From assembly GCA_950022295.1 (NCBI GenBank), contig OX465597.1:186001-250000 (forward strand): DNA of 64,000 nucleotides, in the 5' to 3' direction. The DNA comes from Bromus sterilis. Taxonomy: Eukaryota > Streptophyta > Magnoliopsida > Poales > Poaceae. The notes under the pieces were generated by a model that saw nothing but the letters and a program-made list of their open reading frames with translations, searched no databases and was not told the DNA's origin. Every line of letters starts with the position of its first letter. The first letter of the stretch is position 1. Of this stretch, positions 11,840 through 22,514 are shown one piece after another. Position numbers and translations under genes: made by a program.

Positions 11840-13924
11840 CCTGCAAATTAGTTTTCGAGAAGTCAAAGAAATAGTCTTGTTGCTTCTCACACATAGCCTT
11901 GCTTCTCACACAACTGACTTACCGCAACGAAGTCGTGCATAGCCTTCGCATGGGCATTATTGCGTGCCCTCTCCTCCTCCAGCAGCCTCTGGGTATTCCG
12001 GTCCCTCTCCTCCAACAAGAGTCTGGTGGCCTCCCTCTCTTTCTCAAGTGCGGCCTGCAACCACTTCTCGTCATCATCCATCCAGGGTCAAATGAACTAA
12101 AGAAATAATGAAGGAAAACTAACCTCGATGGCAAGGTCAACTAGCCTCGCGCGCTGCCGTATTACAGGAGCCGAGCTAGTTTGCCTCGCCTTGATCTGAG
12201 AGAGAGACTGAGTGATAGGGACGAAGCCATCACACATGGCCAGCGTGCCATGACTCTTACCGCCACCAGAGATCATCAACGCCTCCCCATCCATAGGATT
12301 CAGGCTCGGGTCAAAGTCAGGGCCGCGCAGTTGTTTGACAACCTGAGAATAAGACGTCATCTTGTTGTAGGCAGACATGCTTCTGTACGACGATGACCCG
12401 TCCGCCTCAGAATATGGTGTCGCCGTCTTGTACGAGCCCTTATGGGCCATGCCAAACGCGGCGTATCCCTGAGGCTCGGGCTGGTTATGGTGTTTGGCCT
12501 ACAAGAAAAGGCAAAGAGTTAGTACAACAAAAATAATGCACAAATGAATTAATGATGAAAGAAAACAAGGCACACATACCCATTTTTTGGCGTATTGCTT
12601 GATGTTGGCATTTCCTTGGTGGTGTGGCACACCAACCAATTGGGCACGACGCTCCTTGGCCACATTGTGGGTGGTCAACCAAGCCTCTGTGCACCACTTG
12701 TCCACTATCATCTCCCAGCAATCCATCTTATCCGCCAACCATCTCGGGGGCACCTATGAATGAAACTAAGTATTGTAACTAGCCCTAACATAACTAATAA
12801 AGAATGTAACTAAGGAATCTACGTACCTCCATGTACTCGGTCTTATCAGGGAAAAGCTTTCGACATTCAGCCTTCGTCTTCGGCTCGTTTTGCTTGGCGT
12901 ACCAATCTCGAACGGCCTGAACACGCATCTCATGCCTTGTGTTATTCAATAATCTCTTGCACTCTTTCTCGAGATTCTTCTTGGCCGCCTCCTCCGTCCC
13001 CTCCTCGACCCTATGGTAACTCTGCAATTATGCCATATATATGCACAGATGAATAGGAAATAACAAGATATAACATTGGATATTGTATACTTATTATTGG
13101 GTAAAATAATAGTTACCCAAAAATCAGCCAACACCTTGTCGGCCACGCTCGCGCAAACAACACCGTTCATGTGAGTGTTTTCCGGGAGCACCGCGGCTTG
13201 GTAGTGCTCCCACTTGAGTCCTGTCTCGGGAACCATACCCTCCCCGGGCAACTGCACTAGCCCGGGAAAGTGCTCCCTAAGCAAAGCACCAAGGAGGCAG
13301 TTTGGATTCCGGGTATTCTCCGGGTAATTCCACCCCCTGCATAATGAGAAGGCAAAGACATTAGCTACTTTGTGGAAAATAATGATATAAGGTACACAAT
13401 AGACATCAACTTACTTCTCGCCATCTGGCGAAATCAACGCCCTGTGCTGCAACTCTAATCGGTCTGGAACTCGTGTCATACCACGTTGGTAGACCGACTT
13501 GCTGGCAGACGGGCCCTCATCCTCCGCCTCAGCCCTCACATCCTCCGCCTCAGCCCCCTCATCCTCCCCCTCAACCTCAGCCTCCGCATCCGCCCCAGCC
13601 CCCTCACCGTCCCGCCCCCAACTCCCCCACTCCTCGTGTGAGGGTGTCGGCTCCTGGACGGGAGGATCCTGCATCGGTGTCCGCTCCTGGACGGGAGGAT
13701 CCCGCACCGGTGACACCCTTGTCTGCAGGGGTGAAGTGGCTGAGACTGAAGTAGCTGAGGGTGGTGGCGACTGGCTCCTATTAGGCAGCCTCCCTTTCCC
13801 GCGACCACGTCCTCTGCCTCTCTTCTTTCCTCCGCCTCTCCCACGGGGCTCCTCGGCAAAGCTCTACAACAACTATCTCCGTAGTTGGCCAGGTGCTATC
13901 CTCAACTTATCCCCGCCTGCCATG
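11840..13924 (-). CDS. D accessory gene (TNP1/TNPA-like, Ptta/En/Spm family), multi-exon
   Basis: A split gene on the minus strand downstream of the transposase. Candidate exons, high to low, are near 13924-13875, 13855-13410, 13340-13115, 13024-12822, 12753-12577, 12500-12122 and 12081-11840, joined by short introns with GT..AG-like borders. The first large exon has a basic Gly/Arg-rich block followed by an acidic Glu/Ala-rich block. Middle exons show features of plant En/Spm accessory proteins: DKVLADFW, a basic helical segment (ECKRLLNNTRHEMRVQAVRDWY), and CTEAWLTTHNVAKERRAQLV. The C-terminal exon is a coiled coil (EKEREATRLLLEERDRNTQRLLEEE; longest stretch shortened here to EREATRLLLEERDR). 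In En/Spm this protein binds the subterminal repeats. Exact exon limits are uncertain. Confidence 0.65.
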
Positions 13925-14063
13925 TCTCACCACCTGCAACAATACATAGTTAAATACTTAGTACAAATTCAAAGACAATAATTAAATGAACAATAATAAA
14001 TACATGAATAATTAAACAATTAATTAAATAATTAAACAAAAATGTTTGGATGCATACAAAGTA

Positions 14064-17000
14064 CTAATAGTCGGGATCATCTGTCTCTTCTCCAAGGTCA
14101 ACTGAAGCATAATCATCATCAGTATCATACGTGTCGTCATGAATGACATCGTCATCGGGTTCAGGGACATCATGTGGAAGGCCTTTTTGGAACCGATCAA
14201 GCATTGTTAGCTCATCCGTATTGGTAACCTCTTCTACTTCCACTTCTTCCTCATCATCACGTGATTCTTGTTCCTCCGTGTTCAGGATGGACGTAGAGCA
14301 GTTCCGGAGACGACGTCTCACACCACGTGATTCTTGGAAGAATTCTCCATCATATGTTATTGGGTCAATTTGAGGTTCATAATCCTCTTCGTTTGGTGGA
14401 GGTGGTCTAAGATGGGGCGGCACATCGTACACGACATACCAACCTTCCAGGTTCTTAACACTTTGACGACTGTATGGCAGATAGAAAACTTGGGTGGCCT
14501 GTTGAGCCACAATAAAGACATCATCACCGCTTAACTTCCTGTCTTGTCGGATTTCGACTAGCCCAATATGTTCATGAGCCCGTCTTGTCTTAGTAGGATC
14601 GAACCAATGACATTTGAACACAACAACATTTGGAGGATTTTCACCATAATAATGAAGTTCGTAAACTTCTTCAAGTCTTCCATAATACTCGACACCTCCC
14701 TCGCCTATAGCAGAGACACCGAAATTGGTTGTTTTTCGACCGGGCATTGAAAGCTCTTTGCTAGCAGTATGAAAGCGATACCCGTTGATGTCGTACTTCT
14801 GAAATGTCCGAACCTTAAAGTCAAAACCATTTGCTATTTGTCTCAATTCATCATCGACTTGCTCATCTGAATTAGCTATTTTTTTGAACCAAGAGATGAA
14901 ACCGGGATAGGCGCCTCCTGTGTTTTCAAGAAGTTCATACTCGAGAATGGATTCTTTTTCGTTTGCAACACCATTCGAGAACTGTTCGACGTATCGACTG
15001 TATCAATTAATAACAGTTGATAGACACAAAACTTGTTAAAAAGTTGCGAAACAATGTATCGAGGACTTACTCGATGTACGGCCGAACTTCTGTTAAGTTG
15101 TTCAATATATACATCGTTAGTGTGCGCCACTCCTCGACGCCCAGCAACTTTGATTTTCCCACACCAGAAGGAGCGAGCTTCCCTTTGAAGAGGCTGAGTT
15201 TGGATTCACGTCGTTTGGGGTCGCCCACATTGTACCGAGGCTTTGGATTATGCAAGCTGTGCAAAGTGGCATCATAGTGTGCTGTTACGAAGTTTGCCGC
15301 CTCCTCGGTAATGAACTCCTCGGCAATCGATGCTTCAATTCTACGTTTATTTTTACATTTTGCTCTAAGTGTCTTCTGCATTCTTTCAGTTGCATAGCAC
15401 CAACGATTTTGCACAGGGCCACCCAATCTTGCCTCGGTCGGGAGATGCAAAATCATGTGTTGCATCGGATTAAAGAAGCCCGGTGGAAAAATCTTCTCTA
15501 ACTTGCAGAGCAACTCAGGCGCCAACTCTTCCATGTCATCTATCACGGCACGCGACAACTCTTTAGCACAAAGAACACGGAAGAAATAACTTAACTCTGC
15601 CAATACTAGCCATTCAGACTTTGGGATATAGCCGCGCAACATCACTGGCATTATCCGCTCAAGCCATATGTGCCAATCATGACTCTTGAGCCCAAAAATT
15701 TTCATTTTTTCAATGCTCGCTCCCCTCGCTAGATTCGCAGCATACCCATCAGGGAACAACAACTTTTGTTGCACCCACAAGAGGATTTCCCTTATTGCTC
15801 CCTTCTCGAGATTGTACCAGGCAGGTGGCTTGGACCAATTATTTCTTCCTTTAGGTTGTCGCATGTTTAGTGATGGCCTATCACAAAGAGTCTCCTGGTC
15901 AACTCTAGCCTTTGTATTATCTTTGCCCTTATCAGTGCCGAAAAATGTGCCAAGAAGGGCCTCGGCGATATTCTTTTCAGTGTGCATCATGTCAATGTTG
16001 TGTGGTAGTAAGAGGTCTTCAAAGTAGGGGAGATCCCAGATGCATGGCTTGTGGGTCCAGGCGTGTTCCTCATTATAACCCAAGAAATACCCTGGACGGT
16101 TTGGATCAGGCTCCATAGATTTTAACTGTTCATGAATTTGTGTGCCCGTCAACGCAGGTGTTGCCGAGTGTTTGACAACTTTACCTTTCATGAAATTCTT
16201 CTTGTCTTTTCTGAATGGATGGTCCATAGGCAAGAACTGTCTATGCAAGTCAAAGAAGGAATACTTTCCACCCGCCGGCAACCAATGAAACTTAAGAGCT
16301 GCTTTGCATTGTGGGCATGGGAACCTTCCATGCACACACCAGGCAACGAAAAGCGCAAATGCCGGCAGATCATGCAACGAGTATTGGTACCAAACATACA
16401 TTTGAAAGTTCTCTTTCTTAGCTGCGTCCTATGTGTTGACCCCATTCACCCAAGCTTCTTTCAAGTCATCCATCAGCGGTTGCATGTACACACTCATATT
16501 CTTCCCTGGATAGTTTGGCCCTGGAACTATCAACGTCAGAAATATGTGCTTTCTTTGCATAATGGACGATGGTGGAAGATTGAGCGGAATAACAAACACA
16601 GGCCAGCAACTATATTGGGTAGCCGTCATACCAAAAGGATTGAACCCATCGAGACCGATGGCGACTCGGCAATTCCTTGGCTCTTTAGATTTTTCCGTAT
16701 GTTTAGCATCAAATGCCTTCCATGCGTCACCATCCGAAGGGTGTACCAACATCGGATCTCCGTTTTCATCTAATTCTTTCCTAATTCCATGTTTGTGCCA
16801 TGTCATCTGTTTTGCTGTTTCTTCGAGCATGTAAAGTCGTTGAAGTCTTGGTAGGATCGGCAGATACCGTAGAACACTCACAGGGATTTTGATCTGCTTC
16901 TTCTCACCTTCACCGTTTTCTACCTCAACATATCTGGAGGACTTGCAAAATGGACAATATGTTTCGTCCACATACTCTTTCCTAAATAAGGCACATCCTT

Positions 17001-17619
17001 TCTCACAAGCATGTATCTGCCCATACGACATCTTGAGTGCACTAAGGATTTTGTCTGACTCATATAGGTTTGAAGGCATAATATGACCTTCGGGTAGAAA
17101 CCGCCCAAATAGGGTCATCATTGAGTCAAACAGGTCTCTTCCAATGTTGAATTGGGCTTTCAGAGCCATTACTTGTGCGATGGCATCTAGCTGAGAAATC
17201 TTAGTGTGCTCGTGAAGAGGACATTTTGAAGACTCCAACATGGCATAGAAGGCCTTTGCGGATTCCTCCATCTCTTCGTCCTTGTTCCGAGCATCATCAA
17301 AATCATTGACCATGTCTTCAATCCCTGTACCATAATCGTCGGTGTGCCAACGCAAAACTTCGTCTCTATTACGTTGGGCCGACTCACCATGAAATGTCCA
17401 CAAGGTATAGCCGGGAGTAAAACCACGCATCTGCAGGTGTTTACCCATTACATCCTTTGTCTGTCGCGAATAATTCTTGCACTTAGTGCAGGGGCACCAT
17501 GTTTTTGGCTGGCCTTTAGAAAATGCCGTTTGCAGGAATTCATAGGTTTTGCTCAACCATTCATCGGTCATGTCTTTCTGACTAGGGTGACCGGAGTACA
17601 TCCATTCATGATCAGTCAT
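14064..17619 (-). pseudogene. tnp2: D transposase, tnp2/TNPD type, one nonsense codon
   Basis: The frame runs 17619-15071, then a 73 bp intron (14998-15070, GTAAGT...CAG, phase 2), then 14997-14064. One in-frame TAG (16429-16431) replaces what is normally Trp after WVNGVNT. In order: transposase-associated zinc-finger-like domain (WMYSGHPS, WCPCTKCKN), the transposase core (CPFCKSSRY, RLQRLYM, IGLDGFNPFG, PCPQCKAALKFHW, LPYFEDLLLPHNIDMMH), the DUF4218-type region (PVMLRGYIPKS, MILHLPTEARLGGP) and a DUF4216-type region (YDINGYRFHTAS, YYGRLEEVYELHYYG), with an acidic tail. The enzyme would cut the CACTA ends. The chosen ATG gives the usual N-terminus. Confidence 0.88.
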
Positions 17620-17786
17620 TCTGTCAAGCTAGCTATATAGTATCCACATAAGAACAATATAAATTATCAGTTCATCAAGTATGTCAAATTAATTATGGTC
17701 ATTTTTTAATCATGGTTAAAACATTGGGATGCACGGCATGCACACCTACCAGCTACTAGGTAAAGATGGGTCCTAATCCCACCAGA

Positions 17787-17988
17787 GTATGTGTAGATTG
17801 GGTCATTTTCCCATGCTCTACTCCCGATCCAACGCAAAATTTCGGCAACACCTCCCCGCTGTTCTCCTAATACACGTCTCGGAAACTAACCGAGAGGATG
17901 TGTACTCGGAGAACAACAAGGAGGCGCTGTCGAAACTCTGCATCGGATCCGGAACAAAGCATGGAAAAATGACCCAATCTACACATAC
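17787..17988. repeat. 200 bp fold-back upstream of the D transposase
   Basis: Arms 17787-17882 and 17890-17988 are imperfect complements (roughly 75-80% by eye) around a 7-base loop. The outer parts match best (GTGTAGATTGGGTCATTTT against its complement). It lies about 170 bp upstream of the transposase ATG, in the promoter or 5' UTR. Confidence 0.85.
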
Positions 17989-17999
17989 CCGGGCTGTCC

Positions 18000-18379
18000 A
18001 TGGATAACGTTGGACAATTCGAAAGAATCACCGTTATAAATATGCAAATGCATGCATAGTTATAACCGTAACCCTTTCGAACGGAAGACACATATTGGTT
18101 ACGCAAAGACTTTGCATTTCAATACTAAACTACCTATCTAGATAGTGTCATCGGCACGAAGGCCGGAACAGAGCAAAATAAAGGTGGAGACGGAAGAGTT
18201 AACACATGTGCTCACTCTCGAATGCAGTGGAGGTCGTCGAAAACCAAACCCTCGCGAAGGTACTGCACATTTAAATGCAATCAATCAAAACAAATACGCA
18301 CTCGCGATAACTAATCTAACTAATACCAACATCTAATTGACAACTACAATATTAAAAGTATAAAGCTAATTAATATCAC
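18000..18379. other. D interior without a gene (right)
   Basis: This is upstream sequence of the D transposase gene between the fold-back and the pyrimidine tract. No ORF with recognisable content is seen. Confidence 0.5.
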
Positions 18380-18770
18380 TACTATAAAGCTAATAGTTCT
18401 TATTCTTCACATCTCTTCTTCTTTTTCTTTACTCTTCTCTTCTTCTATTTCTATTCTTCTTCTTATTTTCTTCTTTTCTTCATTATTCTCTCCTTGTTCC
18501 TCTTTTTCCTTTTCTTCTTATTCTCTTAATCTCCTTCTTCTTCCTTTTCCTTTTCTTCTTTTTCTTTTCATCTCCTTCTCCTCATTCTTCAATTATAATT
18601 CTTCTCTCCATCTCTTCATTCTTCCTCTTTTTCCTTTTCTTCTTATTCTCTTAATTTGCTTCCCCTTCTTCTTCCTTTTGCTTCTCTTCTTTTTCTCTTC
18701 ATATCCTTCTCCTCATTCTTCTATTTTTTTTCTCTCAATCTCTTTCTCCTCTGTTTCTCTTCCTACGTCT
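18380..18770 (+). repeat. pyrimidine-rich tract in D
   Basis: About 390 bp of almost pure C/T (TTCTTCTTT-type) on the + strand, purine on the strand of D transcription. Confidence 0.8.
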
Positions 18771-18975
18771 ACTAACTAAGTACTAGGGTCTTATTGTCTA
18801 AATACTAACTAATAATTCCTATTGTCTAAATACTAACTACTAACTAATTCATATATTCTTAATAAATTTAATAACAAATTAACTACTAATTGCTAACTAA
18901 ATCTTCTATCTACTTCTAAAAGATATAAATAATATAATAAAAATCAACTAAAAAAAGGAAAACAGGGAGGAGAGA

Positions 18976-19245
18976 TTACTCACCGGCGGGGAGGTGCAGC
19001 GTGGAGGCGGGGGGGAGGAGGAGGAGCACCAGGGCGGGGGGCCTCGGCGGCGAGGAGGAGGAGCACCAGGGCGGGGGGCCTCGGCGGCGGCGGCGGCAGC
19101 TCGGGCTCGGGGCCTCGACGGCGGCGGCTCGGGCGCGGGGGAGGCTTCGACGGAGGCGGTCGGGCGCGGGGGCAGGGCCTCGACGGAGGCGGCTCGGGCG
19201 CGGGGGCGGGTTGGTGGCGGTGGCACGGGGAGGTCGTTTGAGTGG
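18976..19245. repeat. GC-rich repeats at the D 5' end
   Basis: Short repeats of GGCGGCGAGGAGGAGGAGCA and CGGGGGCCTCGGCGG produce long Pro/Ala/Arg or Gly/Arg ORFs in several frames. The open frames reflect composition. This is likely promoter or 5' UTR of the D transcription unit. Confidence 0.6.
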
Positions 19246-19289
19246 AGACAGATGGGCTGGGCGTGGCCACGGGGTGGGGATAACCCCCG

Positions 19290-19612
19290 GCTTTGCCGTC
19301 AGCCGGCTAACGGCAAAGACGGCCATTAGTCTTTGTCGTCGGCCAGCTGACGGCAAAGACGGGTTCTGTTAAGCAGATCTACGGGGTGGGGCCGAGAAGC
19401 TGCCTATGCCGTCAGCCCACCTGTGCCGTCAGTCTTTGGGTTCTATGCCGTCAGCCAGCCGACGGCTTAGAAGGGGCTGACGGCAAAGGATCTCTCTGCC
19501 GTCAGCCAGGTCTATGCCGTCAGTTTTTTTCCTGGCTAAGGGCATAGAGCCTTTGCCGTCAGCCCCGTGAAAAAGCTGACGGTAAAGACAGAAACTGACG
19601 GCAAACTGTGTT
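19290..19612. repeat. D right subterminal repeats
   Basis: The same GCCGTCAGC / GCTGACGGC motifs as the left end, in both orientations, run up to the terminal inverted repeat. Confidence 0.85.
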
Positions 19613-19627
19613 TTTCCAGTAGTGCAC

Positions 19628-20412
19628 CCAGATGGCGGTCATTCTCTTCGCAAACTCGCCTCACAACCTGGTGCGCATGCCTATCTACAGCCACGTAGTG
19701 CTCATTCATCGGATGATCCCTACCACCTGGAGGACCCTCCACCACCTGCGCAAAATCCACCCCTGGCCAATGACTATGGACCAAGCCCAAAGCATCCTGG
19801 GCTCCACAACGAATCTGATGATCCATCACTCGGCGTAACTCGGGAGGCTGAGAAAATACGCGACAAAGCCTCTCAAGGGACGAAGGAACCACCTCCAACG
19901 GATAGAACTCAACATGGATACCGCCCAATACCCGCTGGCAGTAGCTGAGAGCTTCAGGTACCCGTTCAACTCGGCGACGAAGCAAAGCAAATGCTCGAGC
20001 ACGAGCCCCATCCGCCCAAAAGGGATTGCTCGCCTGCACACTAGGATCATCAAGCCGCGACATCTCCGACTGAACGGCCCTCTCTTCATCCCGAGTTCAC
20101 CCTGCCAGCACTTCGAAAGTCAAAAACTACGATCAAAGACAGAGACGGCAAAAAACCGACCAAGCGGAATCAAGCAACGAAACAGAGGCAAGACTCACCC
20201 CGCAGGAGGTCGGACAACTTCACCACCCACGAAGCAAGGCCCTCAACCACGGACTCGGCACGCTCGTGACGAGTACGCTGAACGGCCACGGACCCCTTCA
20301 GTCGGACAATATCCTGCTCAGCGTCCTTCAGCCGCAAGCAAACGGACTCATACGCACCCTCGCGAGCGTCATCCTTCAGCGAACTCCACGGACGAAGAAA
20401 GCCCGGAGTGGC
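19628..20412 (-). pseudogene. C antisense ORF, interrupted by CACTA D
   Basis: On the strand opposite to gag-pol a gene-like unit runs leftwards. The main frame (ATG 20063) encodes a helical, charged protein (SYCQRVLGGIHVEF, WPGVDFAQVVEGPP). At 19628 it is cut by D; with one TSD copy removed, the same frame continues into 10112 and stops at TAG 10075-10077, so the C-terminal tail is on the far side of D. Upstream, plausible introns are 20102-20198 (GTGAGT...GGCAG) and one ending at 20413, with an exon at 20199-20412 that reads as a heptad-like helical segment; the join to the ATG exon looks frameshifted. Function is unknown. Antisense ORFs are known in Tat-lineage elements such as Grande and RIRE2. 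Confidence 0.65.
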
Positions 20413-20466
20413 CTACCGCAGGATGAAAAAAACAAATCAAAAACAGCAAGAGGAACAGCCCTGACA

Positions 20467-20718
20467 AAATCAGAGGGATACCAAGACAAACTACGTACCT
20501 ACCAAAGCAGTCGATTGCGCACTAGAACCTTCAACCAAGGTGATCTAGTCCTACGACTAATACAAGAGAAGGTCCATAAACTTGCCCCCCAATGGGAAGG
20601 ACCATTCATAGTCTCAGAAGTCATCGGAGGTGGCGCCTATAGGCTGAAGAACCCGAAGACAGACGAGGACGTGGGCAACCCATGGAACGTAGCAAACTTG
20701 CGACTGTTCTATCCATAG
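20467..20718 (+). pseudogene. pol: C pol remnant: integrase C-terminal end
   Basis: The peptide carries the conserved end of Tat-lineage polyproteins (FNQGDLVLRLIQEK, LAPQWEGPFIV, GGAYRLKN, PWNVANLRLFYP) and stops at 20716-20718. No RT, RNase H or integrase core precedes it; that place is taken by the antisense ORF. Its 5' end overlaps the putative upstream part of that antisense gene. Confidence 0.8.
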
Positions 20719-20801
20719 CCCCTATCTGTCGGACATGACTGGCAACTCATGTAAACAGCTTGACCGCAATAAAATAAATGTTGCTCAAATACTGCCATCT
20801 T

Positions 20802-21300
20802 AAAGCACTCGGGGGCTTAAGATTAAAATCCCCCCCGAGCGACGCTATCGCCTACGCGATCTCAAGTAAAGCACTCGGGGGCTTAAGAATAAAATCCCCC
20901 CGAGCGACGCTATCGCCTACGCGATCTCAAGTAAAGCACTCGGGTGCTCAAGATCAAAACCCCCCCGAGCGACGCTATCGCCTACGCGATCTCAAGTAAA
21001 GCACTCGGGGGCTTAAGAATAAAATCCCCCCGAGCGACGCTATCGCCTACGCGATCTCAAGTAAAGCACTCGGGGGCTTAAGAATAAAGTCCCCCCGAGT
21101 GACGCTATCGCCTACGTGATCTCAAGTAAAGCACTCGGGGGCTCAAGATCCAAATCCCCCCGGGCAACTCCATCGCCTACGCGATCTTAATCATCGCCTA
21201 CGCGACCTTAATCAAAGAACTCGGGGGCCCAAGAGCAAAATCCCCCCGAGCAACGCTATCGCCTACGCGATCTTCTTCATGAGCACTCGGGGTCTCGACA
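20802..21300 (+). repeat. tandem array 2 of C: about 7.5 units of 65 bp
   Basis: Units start at 20802, 20868, 20933, 20998, 21063 and 21128, then 21214 (this one follows a 20 bp internal duplication) and 21281. Each unit is AAAGCACTCGGGGGCTTAAG followed by CCCCCCGAGCGACGCTATCG and CCTACGCGATCTCAAGT, so GCTCGGGGG/CCCCCGAGC pairs can form hairpins. Confidence 0.92.
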
Positions 21301-21514
21301 GGGCCACAACCAGATGAAACACTAAGAACTTTTGAAGAAACTTTAGAGGAAGCAGAAGCTCATTTAGTCTTCACCCGATCGCCAACGATCACCTAAAGAC
21401 TCAGGGGCTACTCCCATCGGGAGCGCTTCCGCGCACCCGATAAACGACGACAAAGGAAACAAAATTTAGCCTACGCCTGACCCTTCGACTCAAGCCACTA
21501 GTAGGAAATAGGCT

Positions 21515-21880
21515 ATAGCCGCCAGCTTATTGCTGGCGGACACAAAAAGTTGTACGCCAGTGATAGTATCGCTGGCGTACAGAAATGTGCACACGCCAGG
21601 GAAGTAGGTGGTATCGCTGGTGTACAAATGTTTGTGCACGCCGGAGGCACGACTTGCCTCGGGCTAGGCAGCGAGGCTAACTACCACTGGCGTATGGTTG
21701 CCACGCCCGCCAGCGCTAGTGCAGTCATCGCTGGCGTACATATTTGTTTGTACGCCAGAAGTAATTTGCCCCGAAATTACTTTTAGCTGAAGGTTCTATT
21801 GCTGGCGGGCAATATATTTCGTACGCCAGTGCTAACGTATGTAGCTATGGCGGCCAGTAGAACTGTACGCCAGCGGTAAT
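21515..21880. repeat. E left subterminal repeats
   Basis: Repeats of TCGCTGGCGTACA and its complement TGTACGCCAGCGA type, roughly 10 copies in both orientations. Confidence 0.85.
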
Positions 21881-22376
21881 ACTGTGCAATTATTGATGCT
21901 TCGGCTGCCACCATGTCCCTCCATTATTGCAACACCATTATTGTTCTTCTCACTAGCTCAAAGTTCCTCCCCTTCCCCCCATCTCCACCACACTTTCTAA
22001 CCGATTAAAACTAGTTTAGGTGATAGATCTAGCTCCATTACCCTTCTAATTTCCTCTCTACCAAAAGAAATGGCCACAAAAGAACCAAATTTAGCTCCTT
22101 TTGGTGTGAATCCAAATATATCATCTCCTAGGTCTAGCTAGATCTATCTACATCTCTCTTCCTCTCCTACATTGCCTCAATTAAGGTGAGGGATCAACAT
22201 AATTGTGCTATTCTTGTATTGTGCCCGGATATGTGATGATGCATATATATATATATATATGTTATTCTCTTGATGATGATGACGCATGCATATAGTATAT
22301 GATGAACTTTTGCCGGATATGTGATGGTTCATATATGTACTATTCTTGTATTGTGCAGGAAATGATGTAAATATTA
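21881..22376 (+). other. E 5' region upstream of the transposase
   Basis: Promoter and 5' UTR sequence of the first E gene, including an (AT)n microsatellite near 22240-22260. A repeated CTATTCTTGTATTGTGC segment occurs at 22205 and 22340. No gene is seen. Confidence 0.5.
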
Positions 22377-22478
22377 TGCCGGAATGTTGATTCATTTCCG
22401 TTTCGGAAAATTTTGACACTCTCTTAGTCCTATTTGTAGGAAGTTCATGCCAAATTTTTTCATGAAGAATGATTGTTT
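22377..22478 (+). promoter_or_regulatory. duplicated leader, copy 1 (before E transposase)
   Basis: TGCCGGAATGTTGATT followed by a TTCCGTTTCGG segment and CATGCCAAATTTTTTC. The same block, in the same order, stands before the second E gene at 28713-28815. GCCGGAATG...CCGTTCCGGC in copy 2 can pair as a hairpin; copy 1 keeps part of it. Confidence 0.7.
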
Positions 22479-22514
22479 TACTTGTCTTGTGATTCTATAT
22501 CACGTGAAGGCGAT

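Larger units (their letters stand above)
10113..19624 (-). mobile_element. D: CACTA (En/Spm) transposon, 9,512 bp
   Basis: The termini are CACTACTGGAA at 10113 and its complement TTCCAGTAGTG at 19614-19624, flanked by a 3 bp TSD, CAC (10110-10112 and 19625-19627). Both ends carry arrays of the subterminal motif TTTGCCGTCAGC in both orientations. It encodes a tnp2-type transposase and a second, multi-exon accessory gene, both transcribed from the right end on the minus strand. Removal of D and one TSD restores the antisense frame of C, which proves the insertion site. The transposase has one nonsense codon, so this copy is probably not autonomous now. Confidence 0.95.

Noticed and set aside
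18976..19372. Overlapping ORFs of 90-126 codons, Gly/Arg- or Pro/Ala-rich
   Set aside because: Open in several frames at once because of GC-rich short repeats; no domain and no conserved start.
20802..21300. Regularly spaced repeats that might suggest a CRISPR array
   Set aside because: The units are contiguous 65 bp tandem repeats without unique spacers, in a plant retrotransposon.
22240..22262. AT dinucleotide run as a possible promoter or origin
   Set aside because: A plain microsatellite; no supporting context.
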